64,000 nt of DNA from Oxytricha trifallax (lineage: Eukaryota > Ciliophora > Spirotrichea > Sporadotrichida > Oxytrichidae). Shown one piece after another: positions 1 to 12,420 of the stretch (its first letter is position 1; each line of letters starts with the position of its first letter). The DNA lies in the NCBI GenBank assembly GCA_000711775.1, contig ARYC01000527.1:62001-126000 (forward strand), given 5' to 3'. The position numbers and the translations under genes were made by a program. A model generated the notes under the pieces. That model saw only the letters and a program-made list of their open reading frames with translations, was not told where the DNA came from and did no database searches.

Positions 1-2191
1 CTCGAATGATTATCAAATAAAGATATTACAATTAATTTCAATGTTTTTCATGTTAAAACAACTTTTCTTTTTGATTGAATTTTTTTTCAAAATGCACATT
101 TAAATCATTAATTTTTATTCAACACATAATATTCTATTCAGCTAACTTTTTATGGTGCAAAAAAATGTTTTTCTATTATTTCAATTAGAAGTTTGACATC
201 AAATTAAACCAATAATGCTTAAAATTTTCGATACTTTATATAAATGTTTCTATGACTTCACTAAAATTTTTCATAATAATTTTGATTGATAGATTATCGA
301 GATTCTAATTTATAACTAAACATTTTTTTCAATTATTTATTAATTAAAACAAAATTCTTGAAAGAGCATTTTAAAAGAATGAGCATAAATTTATTATTTA
401 TTTAAATAACTGAATTTCCCTTTAAATAAATTCAAGCAATATTTTGCAGATTTTTCTACAAATTAAAGTAAAATTTAAACAAAAAATTTTGACAACTACG
501 ACTTTTTTGAATATGCAGCATGTAAAGAGTTAAAATTTTAAAAGATTCACAAAGAATAACTTTTCAACTTTCTAATATAATTCAAACTCAAGCTGGCTAA
601 AAATGAATATTAATTAATATCTATTTCTATTCAGATTTCTTACATAGAAGGAATTTTGCTGCTGCTTGATGGACAAAAAATTCTAGTAAGCAATTTAAGA
701 ATAAGCACTTTAAAATTAATTTGAATGACAAAAGGAGAGCATGAACCACACACACTCTTTTATAGATCTCACAACAACACCTTAATTATGAGCTAGCGAG
801 AGTTAATTTGAGGTTTAGAATTATATTTATTTCTACAATTAAAAACTATTTATAAGACATTGATTCTGTCACAGATATTACAGAAGTTTAAATTAACTCT
901 TAAATAGAAAAAAATTATCAGCAAGTTTCTCACAAAACCCCATCAACTTTTGATACATTTATCCACTACCATTTAAAATAATACTTTCAATAAGTTTATT
1001 TATTATGAAAAAGGTTTTACATATTATTGGTGCTCAATAACTCCCTACTCATAATTTTTCCCCTATTTAAAAAGATGCGAATTGGAAATTGGAAAAAACT
1101 GGTGTACATATTTTCAATAGTAAATTTTAGTTTCCATAGAGATTTTATTATATCTCAAGTAGCTCAGGATTGCTTGATTATAAATTTGAGGCATCTAGGA
1201 TCCATATTTAGAGTTTGATAGACATTTTTTCAATATTGAGGAAAGAAATTATGTCAAAAAAATCGCTATATTTAAATATTTATTTTAATGCTTTTCTCTC
1301 AACACAATTTAATGAAATTTACAGAAAATCTTATTTAACTTTGAAGTTTAAGATAAAGCCATAGACTTTGCTTCAACCTAGAGATTAGCATAAAATCTAA
1401 CTATCAGAATATAAATAAGGAATGATTGCTTCATCCCCACTTATGAAAATTTCACATTTAAAATAGAATTAATAGCTTATGCTTAACAACAAGCATTTCT
1501 CAATTCTAGACGATTATCAGTAAAATAAACATTTTAATATGATGTCGCTAGTCTCTTAGTAAAACTTAAAAGAGAGAAACTATACATCAGGAATAACATA
1601 CTTATAAATTGAAAGAATTATGAATCTTTTCCTAAAAAAAAATAAATTAATGTTCTTTAATTGGCCTTAGTCCTTAAGACCTTACAACATCATATCATTT
1701 GAACCCTTTCAGGAGAGTTATTCTTCCATTAAATCACTCAACATGATTAATAGTATTCCAATAATAATCTTTAAAAGTCCAGCTTCACAAGTATACTCAT
1801 CATTAACATAGTTTAAACGGGAGCTTACCTAGTCCTCAAAGAAAGAGACATAGCAAAAAGAAAATTCCACCTCTTATCAATTGTTTGCTCTTGGACGTGT
1901 GATTGAGCTTTATCAACAAACTTAAATAAGAAAGGGTAAAATTGTAAACGTTGCAAGATCTTTAAAGCATTATTTTTTAGTTTTAATTGGTGCATCACCT
2001 AATTATAAAAATTAGGTGATGTATCTTGAAAATTATAACTCTTTTATAAATATCATAAAAATTAAAATATGAATTTGCTTAAGAAATTGTTAAAATTTAA
2101 AATCAAATCAAGAAATTATAAATAATTTAAATTTAATTTATATAAAACAACAACTTATTGGTTTTTTACTTTTGATCAATTTTATTTCACA
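1..2191. other. AT-rich region without an intact gene; decayed copy of part of gene 1
   Basis: I see no convincing gene here. Short stretches around 350-720 resemble 2530-2930 of the neighbouring gene 1: both have a block near TTGAAAGAGCATTT followed by a block CTATTCAGA...TGCTGCT...ATGGA. This suggests a decayed duplicate. A perfect 12-bp hairpin sits at 1993-2021. Confidence 0.45.
1993..2021. repeat. Perfect 12-bp inverted repeat (hairpin)
   Basis: CATCACCTAATT at 1993-2004 is followed by a 5-base loop and its exact complement at 2010-2021. It lies in non-coding DNA about 170 bp upstream of gene 1. No function is assigned. Confidence 0.7.
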
Positions 2192-5100
2192 ATGAATCAT
2201 TCAACACAAAGTCAACTCTCCAACTAGCAATAGTGTGGTTCAAGCAACTCTCTATAAAGAGTCCCTAACCAAAATCATTTAACAGGACAAGATTCAATCT
2301 CAAGTAGAGACTCTGCAACCTTTTCAGATTTAAACAAAACTCCTAAAAATTCTCAAACTTGCAAACTACTATTGGTACATGATTTTCTGATGGAGAACAA
2401 TTCTGATGAAGCTGTAGATTTAAATACAATTTACAGATATAATTACGATTTCACAAAAACAAATGATGAAAATGTCGATTTATTGATAAGTCATATTCTA
2501 AAATTGAAATACTACTTCTGTAGAACATCAGTGAAAGCCTTGAAAGAGCATTTATAAATATTGGTTATTTTGATTGATAGTTAAAATTTATTTGCATACA
2601 TTTTTATGAGTTTAAGCTGGAAGTTTGTAGAATTTCTAGTTAGAAGCTTTAGAGAATTCTTTCTGAATAAACTCTGAAAGAAAGTGATTAATCATAAACT
2701 CCTTCAGCATCTACAATGATGCCTCTTGAGGAGAGTTTGAAATGGATAGAAGTGGGAAAAGAATATCTTTCGGCCCTTAAGCTCACTTCTAATGCTAACC
2801 ATCTTAAATAGATATTTTAAAATAATCTTTTTCTATTCAGACTTATTGCAAACAAAGAATGTTGGTGCTGCTAAATGGATCATTCACTAAGAATATCTTT
2901 TACTTAAAAAATCTTAGGCTAAAACAATCAAAGGAGAAGCACTGAAGATTTTTTTTATCTTTTTGTTTTTAAGATTAAAGTTGTCATTCTCAGGAGACTA
3001 TTGCTGACTAATATTAAGAGAGATCAGCCTCATCTATTTTCAGCGAACCTGATAGCTTAAAACTAGAATAGAAAGATAATATCAACAGCTAAAGTTTGTC
3101 TTTGAATCGTCTAAATGAAGAAGTTAAGACTTCCTCATTTCAAATCACATCAATCACAGACTCTTTTATTATTTAAATTTCTTTGTAAGGCAGAATAAGT
3201 GAGGTTGAGCAAAGTCCTTTTTCATAGCTTCCACCAACACCTTAATTTGGAACAAGTGATAGCGAATACTATCAGCAAACTCTTATCAATCCCACTCTCT
3301 CTGTTCGTACATTAATCCCACCTTCAATTGTAAATATCGAATCGGACTTAAAGGAATTTTGTAAAAGAGAAGATAAATCATCTGTATCTTCTCAAAGCTC
3401 ACATCAACATACTAAAAATCAATCTCTTTCTGGCTAAGTCCCTTACATTAAAAGGAAATATACTTTATATACTAGAATTAATTTTATGAAGCTAAATTGT
3501 TATTAGTCGTGACCAATATCCGAAGTAAAACAGCAATTCTATGATTCAATTGTTGAAAGTTTAGAATCATCTATCATAGAAAAATGGTCAAAATGATCTC
3601 AAGTAAAGCTCAATTCCATAGAGGCCTGTCGAAGTTTTACAAAGCTCATCTTCTTCTGACTCTGAGAGTGAAGACGAATAAGATCCCTCAGTTGAGTTTC
3701 AGAGACTTTCGATCAATTTAGTGGAAAGAGATCAGTACTCAAGTAGCCACTTAATAAAGTAATTATTTTAACACTAAACAGATAGACTCACTCAGAATTC
3801 ACTTGATAAACTACCTCCTTAAAACATTGATGTTAAAATGATGCAGCAGGTTAATTTCCAACCTAGGGTTGAGCATCAAGAATCTCATCTCAATTTTCAA
3901 CCATAAATGATTGCTCCATCCTCCCTTCAAAATACTATTTAAAGTCATCACTCAACTTTTAACATAACTCAATTTTAAAGAGAAAATGATTTGAATAATC
4001 AGTTCTATTAACAAATCGCTTTCACCCCTCAGTAAAACACAAATCAGAACAGCTATGATATTAAGGATTAAAAAAAAAGTTTATTTTAAATATGTTTTTC
4101 ACAGCTGTTTCTACTCCTCATTGTATTTTCAAAATCATATTTATTAAATGATCCCAGAATTTAGAATCATACTTCCCCTTATCATTAAAGCTAATCAAAC
4201 CATCAAATACCTCTCCCAAGCCACTCCACACATGTTTCTCCCTATACTCAGAGCGGTCTCTAAACTGCCCAAACCACTGGATTTACTTCTCCTTAATACC
4301 AATCGATAGAAAGATTGCATTAGAGAGGCGCTAAACCCAAGACTCAGAGAAAGAGAGACTTTATTTATGAAATTTCATCTTCTGCCAAGTATAAATTTAA
4401 TCTTGAATGTGAGGTTAATTTCATAAAGTAAATAAGAGATAAAAAAGGGAGTCACAAAAGTTTCTAGGATCTCTAAAACATTTATTTATTGTCAATAATT
4501 CTTAAATTAACTGAAAATTATTCAGGGATAATGATTATAGACCATATTAAAATTGTAAAAAACCATTGTCAAACTTAAAAAAATTGTATTATAAATTTTT
4601 TTTTTAACTATATGGTTTTTGTGAGATTAAATTTTAGTAACAAAATTGAATCATAAAATCTTTAGATGAATTTCTTATTTTGAAAACATTTATATCACAA
4701 TACTAAACTTTAAAAAAACTTTAATATAAAAAATATGATTTACACTTTTCCTAAAATAAATTATAAAATACTATCTTAAGATTTTTTAAAAATATTTTCA
4801 ATTAATTTAATATTTGATTAATCCCTTAAAATTGAACTACTCTTATAAATTTGATCTTTAATATTTTTCCTAATTTTACTATTTTTTTTTCTTTAATTTT
4901 TAAAATTCAATTAAATTACATGGAAAAACCATTTCGCATTAATTTTCATTTATTTTAATGACAATTTAAAACATCGTTAAGATTTTAAATCAGCAAAGAC
5001 ATGATGAGATAGGCGTAAACTCTGCCGATGGATAAAATAAAACTCATATGAATTTAGATTGGCCTTTGGAAGTGAAAGAGACTCCAATGTATTATGTGTT

Positions 5101-5296
5101 GAAGTGTAAGTTCTGCTGCAATAACTTAAAGAAAAATGGATTTATGATTTGGTTCAATAAAGACGGAGAGATTTTATATTATTTGATTTAAAATGAGTTT
5201 GCAAGAGTGATTAAGATGACACACATCTCTCTCACTAACATTTATACTATTGTTATGTTAATTTATAATAATTATAATTATAACTCCAAGCACTGA
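2192..5296 (+). CDS. Zinc-finger family gene 1, IES-interrupted (C-x2-C ... H ... H C-terminus)
   Basis: The product is unknown. With TAA/TAG as Gln the frame opens at ATG 2192 with a Ser/Asn/Gln-rich N-terminus. A long Ser/Gln/Glu-rich, acidic middle follows (about 2990-4075 and 4150-4480), including a run of Ser and Asp/Glu codons near 3650. The last coding block (about 4955-5296) holds the metal-binding-like module: LKCKFCC, then FMIWFNKDGE, then VIKMTH and a terminal NSKH before TGA 5294-5296. Two gaps are resolved as IESs (4066-4149, 5236-5280). Others, around 2640-2980, 3460-3520 and 4480-4955, are not resolved. The same C-terminal module recurs in genes 2-5 and in the 55, 60 and 63 kb copies. 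A nuclear or DNA-binding role is inference from the Cys/His pattern and the charged middle. Confidence 0.6.
4066..4149 (+). other. IES, 84 bp, pointer GAT
   Basis: GAT at 4066 repeats at 4150. Removing 84 bp joins ...ATT AAG GAT to CCC AGA ATT in frame (IKDPRIQN). The removed DNA is T/A-rich. Confidence 0.65.
5236..5280 (+). other. IES, 45 bp, pointer TAAC
   Basis: TAAC at 5236 repeats at 5281. Excision turns an open AT-rich tail into SLTNSKH-stop, which matches the H...H-stop ending of the sister genes. Confidence 0.75.
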
Positions 5297-6453
5297 AATA
5301 CTTCTCAACTCTAATCTATTAGAGTTCTCAAAAATTGCTCCAAAATTTATTCTATCATTAGAAATGAGAGTTATTGTAAAACAAAATGTGGTTAGGATCA
5401 AAATAGCCTATTAAATAAATATTTTAATTTTGTTAATAAATGAAGACACTCACAAATAAATATGGTGAACTTTAAATGACTTGAGTAAAGTAAATTGAAT
5501 TTATCATTAAAATAAATTGTATCAAATTATTATAATGATCACAATTTTTACCATACTTTTTAGGACTTAAATATTTAGTTATTGATTATATTATATATAT
5601 TTTTTTATCTAATAATTAAATAATTGAGGAATGATTCAGAACTAATTTATAAATAAAGAAATAGTTATTAATCTTAACTCAATTTATTTTCAATAATATT
5701 CTGCTAATACATCTTCAAGATTCTAAGAATGAAGTTTTTATATTTGACAAGTATTTTGATTTTGATTTTTTCAATTTAACATAATAAATTTACGTTAATA
5801 TCACATTGTAAGATTGGTAGATCAATATTTTTTTTATTTTTAATAAATTAAATTATTGATAAATCAAAAATTAAATTAATAGTGATCTTTGGTGCACTTT
5901 TATTTTAAAGTTTAGAAATATATGGAAATAAATTCACAAATATTCATGAGAATATTTGTGTTAGATTTTACTTTTCTTAGACTTCCCTTTTTAAGAATAA
6001 CAAGTCGTATCGAACACAATTTGAGTGCTTTAAATTTAATATTAGCCCTTACTATCTATTCGAATCAATATTTTATTTATAAATAAGATATTTAATCATA
6101 GTGATTATAATTATTAATTAAATAAAATATATAGATCATCTATGAATAATTAAATATCTGAATGAATAAATTTATTAAGATGGAATTTAAATAATTGAAA
6201 TGACTTCTTAATTTCCTGTCTGCAATAAAACTAGAGATTAATATCTTTTTATGAATAAAAAAATAATAGATTTAATAAGCAACAGAATTAATGTAAATAA
6301 AATAAAGTTGATTTAAAAAAATTCCTAAAAAATAAAATATTTACTTTAGATGCAAAAGTTAAATGAATAAATAAATATTCAATTTAAAGATTTAATTACT
6401 TTAATATAATAGTTATTTTAATTAATTTAAGATATATATAATTTTCAAATAAA
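5297..6453. other. AT-rich intergenic region
   Basis: No coding signal is seen. A perfect 11-bp hairpin is present at 5935-5960 (CACAAATATTC, 4-base loop, complement). Confidence 0.5.
5935..5960. repeat. Perfect 11-bp inverted repeat
   Basis: CACAAATATTC, loop ATGA, then GAATATTTGTG. It is an isolated palindrome between gene 1 and the first importin-like gene. It could be a terminator or replication-related structure; nothing decides. Confidence 0.6.
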
Positions 6454-8390
6454 ATGAATTCAAAGATTAATATAGCACCTGAATTTACTGATAATAGTCA
6501 ATTATTAAACCAAATATTATAAAATGATGAAATTCCTCTTGTGGGAAAATTCAATTAAACTAGTGAATAAAATTCAGAAGTTTAATCCTCTAGTTTATTT
6601 GAAAATTCTTCTGCCAACTTGAGTAGAGATATAACTCAAAAACTAACAAAAACCTTAAATAAATTCCATTTGCTCTATGAAAATTATTTCCCATAAGACT
6701 ACAATCAAAATAACGAAGATATGCAATTAGATCAAATATAAATAGATGTGCTTGACTTTTTGAGAGAGTTAGACTTTGAGTTCACTGATGAACTTAAAGT
6801 AATAGATTCAATCGAGAAATATAGCAGATCAATAAACAAATGCTAAAATATAATAGTGCAATAAGCAGATATTAACGATATTTGTATATTTTCAACTTAT
6901 GTCGACAACGATTTTATGAGATTTTTAAGCTCAATTTTGATGAACTAAGCTGTCAATATACAAGATTTTAACATTTAAGAGAAAATATGTGGCATAAAAT
7001 ATTTGAAAATGATAATTGCAAGGGTTTCTGGTGAGGAAAACTTGTATATAAAGTACCACAATTTTTATATTCATTTCTACTCTAATTAATCATTAATTTG
7101 ATCCCGATTTAATTGAATTTCTTGTTGATAAATGTGACATGATAGATTAAATGAATAAATTATTAAATAAAATGAGTAATTATGAAGCAAGTTCAATAAT
7201 TGAGAGAAACTTATTTATATTACCTTCCAATAGTTCCTATGGCTAATTGTAGCAATTTGCAATTCAATAGATGAATATAAAGAGGGACATTTTAGACAAG
7301 GAAATATCAGTTTAATCTTAAAATAGCTGAAAAGTAACGAATCTAAATCTTTGAACCCTAATCTATTTTGAGAGATGTCTTAAATCAATTCTTTTAATGC
7401 AAATTCATTGGAAACTAAGAAGAAATGATTGATACATTAAGCTTTAGCTTTAGCATTAGCATAAAGCTATAGATGCTTGATTCACTCGATGATAACTTGA
7501 TTTCTAAATAGACTCAAATTATTTAAGCTATGCTTTTTGAATAACTCATGGATGTTATTGAGACACTAAAAAATATTTTCCAAAATTAAACTTAAGAGTT
7601 AGAGTATCCCTTAATAGAGAAATTCGAATAAATGGTTATATCCAAGATCAATTTTATGTGTGCTAATTTAAATAAATTAAAAGAGGAAAAATCAATAGAT
7701 CAAATTTCACATTAACTTACTTTAAATTTATTTGGCTTGATATTTATCATGCTCAAATCATCCCAAAATTAAGGTTAGTAAAACTTGATTCAAAGATTTA
7801 TAGAATTTGGATTAATTGAAGTATTAAATTCGTACTTAAATATATTCCTCAATGAAGAGGAATTTGAATTGAGATATGAAAGTTTCAAGTAAATTTTCCT
7901 TATTTTATGTCAAATTACATCCCTAAATAGAGAGGACAATTAAATTGCGCAATTATTGATAGGAAATAACTTTGATTCTATAGTATCTAAACTATTTAAT
8001 ATATGCAGAAAAGTTTAGTATTTTGCCATTAAAGAGTCATAAATGATCTAGTTATTATTCATTATGTTTAAGCTTTCAACAATAGATAAAACAGACATTT
8101 TACAAAAACTTATTAAAATGGGATTATTTGAGTCTTGCTATTATATAATGGTATAATACAAAACAAACATAGATTTCACAACAAAAGTGTTCTAAATTTT
8201 GGAAAATTTAGTGAGTTTCGCGATGAAGAATAAATATGAATCATAAATTTATTAAGCAATTCAAGTACAATTACAGAATGGAAACTAGGATAGAATTGGT
8301 AGAGATATTATTTGTGATGTCTTGTAGAAGCACAAAGAGAGTAATGAAATATAGGAAGTTGGAAATAAAATCATTTAGTTTATGCTTTGA
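6454..8390 (+). pseudogene. Importin-alpha-like armadillo gene, copy 1 (two single-base frameshifts)
   Basis: Importin-alpha carries nuclear-localisation-signal cargo through the nuclear pore. It has an N-terminal importin-beta-binding (IBB) segment and armadillo repeats. Translated with TAA/TAG=Gln from ATG 6454, this copy has armadillo-type helices ending in a block like the sister copies (KLSTIDKTDILQKLI... GLFESCYYIM) and stops at TGA 8388-8390. The frame shifts twice, near 7090-7100 and near 7310. Each shift is cured by one fewer T in a short T run, judged against the copies at 28.9 and 32.3 kb. Either the copy is decaying or the assembly has homopolymer errors. The N-terminus is poorly IBB-like. 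It is one of six copies within 28 kb. Confidence 0.65.
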
Positions 8391-9404
8391 TAAAGTGTAA
8401 ATCTGACTAAATATTAAAGCATCACGATTGGAGGGTAACTTTGTCAAAGTTTATGTTGAATAATTATACTAATTAAAATTTTTTCCCTAATATTTCTCTA
8501 TTTAATGTTATTTTACTCTAAGTAGTATTCATCGTTTTATTAAGCAAGAAAACGTATTTTTAATATCGAATTAATTTTGTTTGTATAAATCCAAATATAT
8601 ATTATATTTTTTATAAAAATAATTAATTTAAAAATGTATCAATTGATGTCATAAATAATGGGATATATTTTATAATTTATAGTAATATGTTGCAAAATAA
8701 GGTAAATCCTTGTTATTAATTTAACTAAAATTTAATATATATGAATAAAATTACGTTGACTTAAAATAAATTATTATTTGAGTTAATTTGTCATAATATA
8801 CGATTTTAAATAAGTAGTTTTTGAATTATATAGACTTTAAAATAATATATAAACTAATTAATTTAATTATTAGCTTAATAAATTTACCCTCAGGCGATAT
8901 CTTTGAGAATTCAATTTATTTATAAAAATAAATAATATATCTCATGATGAATTATAAAAACCCATATTTCATTTTTATATGAATTTACAATTGCATCATT
9001 TTTTATACATGTTATCTTTCTCTTAACATAACTTTTAAAACTTACAAAACTTACAATAATTATAATTAAATATCAAATTTTAAACTTATTACAGATGAAT
9101 CATTAATATAAACAGTTATTTAAGAAGAGAATATCTCCATTTAAATAGTTAAATGAAGATTTGTCAAAATAATAAGAAAGAATATATTTATTAAAGCAGA
9201 CTTTAAAAATCGTATTTAAAATCGACCATTATATATAATGTTTTATACAAATTTTTAAGTAAAATTAAGTCATTAAGTAGATTATCAATCTTTAAAATAA
9301 TACTTAGTCTTAAAATGCATCTTCTAAATTTGATAAAAAGATGTTTATATAAAATAGGAATTTTATTAATGAGATAATAATCAAAATAATTTAGTAAATT
9401 AAAC
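8391..9404. other. AT-rich intergenic region between convergent importin-like copies
   Basis: I see only AT-rich sequence. No coding frame or repeat is supported. Confidence 0.4.
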
Positions 9405-11271
9405 TCATATTTTAATTTATACTTCTTTAAGTTAATCATCATTTTGATCTTGGCCAAGAATAATTTCCATTAATTTATGGCCAATTACCTCAATATCAAA
9501 ATTACCTTTGTGGCCTTCTAAAACATCCCTCAAAATATCGATTCCTAATTTGCCGCAAACCCCTTCGATAAATTTCCACTTCATTTCTTCGTAAAATTCT
9601 TAATTAATTTCTTTCCTATGAGTAGTATTCACGATATTTTCAAGGATTTGTAGGATTTCTATTAGGTAATTTTCATTATCTATGTAATGCAAAAGTATGT
9701 GATAGCAAGCCTCAATTAAACCTAATTTCATTAAGTGGAGCAGCGCAGTTTCTTTATCAACAGTTGATAAATTATAAAGAATACTCAATAGTGCATGCAA
9801 TTGGATGTCGTTAAACTAATACTATTGGATGTCTCTACAAATGTTAAATATCTTTGATAAAATACTCTCTTCATCCTTTCCAATTAGTTTCTCTACTATC
9901 TCTTAATCTATGCATGTAATTATAGACAAAAGCTAAAATATTTCCTTGAATTAATCAGCCTTCAAGTCATTATCTTCTTCAATGAGAGCAATTTCTAAAT
10001 ATTAATTTATTCCTTCAACTAATCCAAGGTCTACAAATCCATCCATCATTTCAATCTACTCTCTATCTTAACAAGAAATTAGCATTATAGAAATCAAGCT
10101 CATTATATCCTAAATTAGCAAATTTGCTCCTTCATATTAAGTTTTCTCGTGTTATAATTTATGTAAATTTGATCCTAGCAAATAAAATGTCGAAATAGTC
10201 ATTTTCTAAAATTTCTCAATTTATTCATACTCTTAAATTTCCTTTTATTTTTCTAAATTTTTGTTAATTGATTGAATAATTTGAATTAAATGGTGAAGTT
10301 TCTCATAAATTAAGCTTTAACTTTCCTCGATGTTTTAAAATTGCAAATTATCATCTAATAATTCAAATGTATTCAAAATGTTGCTAACACACAGATTTAA
10401 GGCATAACTAACTTCATCCTTTGTTCCCTTAAATTGTCCATTAAATAATTTACTAAGAACTTCCAATGCTAGCACTTGGGATTCTAAATTCCAGGTTGTA
10501 AATTTATCTTATATCCAATAAATTTAGCTGACATAGCCTTGACTCACTAGTAAGTCTTTATATTCAATTTTTAAATCGCAAATAACTGCAATTAGCCAAA
10601 ATACTTCACGATATAAAGCTTCAACAAGTTGCTCCTCAATGGCCTGACTGCCGTCTAAGTCTTTCAAAGTTTTTAATGTTGCATTTATTAAATCAAATAA
10701 GCAGCAATTATCAACTAGCATTTCAACTATATTGTGTTCAGATTCTTTAAGATATATTAACGTGCATATGAATAGTAATCTATGGTACTTTAGGTATAGA
10801 TTCTTTCCAGGACACAATAAAGTAATGATATCCTTCATAAATTCAATGTTATAAAATTCTTCACAAATTTCTTCAGTTTATTGAATAACAGCTAAGTGAA
10901 GTGATATTGTGCCTATGAGCTTAATTAAATCACAATTAGTAATTATTGTTGGGTCGCACGGAATGCACTATTTAATATATCCTATATCATCTGGACTTAC
11001 AATTAAATCTGCAAAAATATCTATCCCTGCTCTATATGCATCCAATGTTTCAATAGTGTCAATAACTTCATAATCCTTTTCTTCAAAAATTTCAAGTACA
11101 ATATTTTCTTATAATCTATTAGCAATGTCAAATTTTTCTGCACTTCAATTCATATTTCGGATAAACTCATTTGTTAAGAGTAAATGTAACTTTCCTAGGC
11201 CTTTATTTATAAAAATCATTTTTACTTAACTCTAATTTATCAAAGAAATCTCTTTAAAATAAAATTTTCAT
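9405..11271 (-). pseudogene. Importin-alpha-like gene, copy 2 (broken near the IBB segment)
   Basis: On the minus strand the frame is open from about 11140 down to TGA at 9405-9407. It includes GKNLYLKYHRLLFICTLIYL and the conserved C-terminal armadillo block ALLSILYNLSTVDKETALLH, almost identical to the copy at 28.9 kb. Upstream, an ATG at 11269-11271 opens a basic, IBB-like stretch (NDFYKQRPRKVTFTLNK) that ends at TGA and is out of frame with the rest. One frame change is therefore needed between about 11150 and 11190. No convincing pointer pair was found, so this may be an unresolved IES or a true lesion. Confidence 0.65.
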
Positions 11272-12420
11272 TTTCTTTAGGATATTAAATTTAGATTATT
11301 TTATTTAATTTCTTCTTTTTGAATTTAGTTTGATTGCGGAATCATTGCAAACTGACTAAAATTTAATATTTTTTAAATATAATTTTGTGGATTGTTAAGT
11401 AAATATATGAGTTTCTCAAAAAATAAATATTTAAATTCTTTATGAAAACTTTTTAAAAATTTACCATTCCATTTTTTATTAAAAAGAAATATTATATTTT
11501 AAATAAATAAGTTTAAGACTCCAATTCAATTTTATTAAAATTTTAATTGTACTCGTAGGTTAATTTTATCAATCATTTGCTCTCATAACCTTAAATTTTT
11601 TGCGAAAACATTTTAATATATGTACGCACGTCTATATAAACTAAATTAATTACTAACTAATTTTATAGATCAAATCTTAATGCATAAAAAAATTCCATTC
11701 TATCATTGAATGACCAGTTTTAAAATAAGCTTATATAAAAATTCATTGAATTTATTTAAATTACCAGTTATATATAAAAATCAATGATATGTTCAAAAAA
11801 TTGAAGTAAATTATAATAAAATAAGTGATTATTTCAATGAATATATAAGTAAAAATATACAGGAAAATTAACTTAATTAAATTAAAAGGAATCTTAATTT
11901 TGTTTGCAAAAGGAATTAATATTTATCTATCTATTTAATGTGGTTCTTTATTCCCATCTAGAGTTATTTTAAATTTATTTGATTTATTTATAATAAAATC
12001 TTGCATCTATACTCAAACTTAATCTCATTAAATAATAGTAAAATATCATTTTAAAAAATTAACCCCTAAAATATAGCCAAGATTATTCTAAATGAGTGGG
12101 AATAAAAACATACTGTATTTATTATATAATTTATCAAATACTAAAGCAATGAAAAATTAATAAATACAATTCATTATTTTCTTAATAATCATCTTATCAT
12201 AAGATAAATTCTACAGAAAATCACAAAAATTTTATATACACTACAATTTTTAACATTATATTTTAATGTTTTATAAAATATGGGAAAAAGACTCCTTTAT
12301 AATAACCTACTAAAACTACTTTTGGAAATTTTCCTTGAAAGGGAATTGTTTTTTTGCAAAAAATATATAGAAAAACGAGTAATTTTTTAAAAATTGTTTG
12401 GAAATCTTTATGAGTTATAA
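11272..12420. other. AT-rich intergenic region
   Basis: No gene or notable repeat is recognised between two minus-strand importin-like copies. Confidence 0.4.

Noticed and set aside
1027..1218. 63-aa ORF
   Set aside because: Composition (Leu/Ile/Phe/Lys) is typical of random AT-rich DNA. No relation to neighbours.
4118..4378. Minus-strand ORF of 86 aa with ATG and TGA
   Set aside because: The + strand of the same DNA reads as a continuation of zinc-finger gene 1 (Ser/Pro/Gln-rich, in frame after the GAT IES at 4066). The minus frame is a shadow.
6990..7330. Programmed ribosomal frameshifting in importin-like copy 1
   Set aside because: Shift sites are ordinary T runs without the AAA-stop type of slippery signal, and sister copies do not share them.
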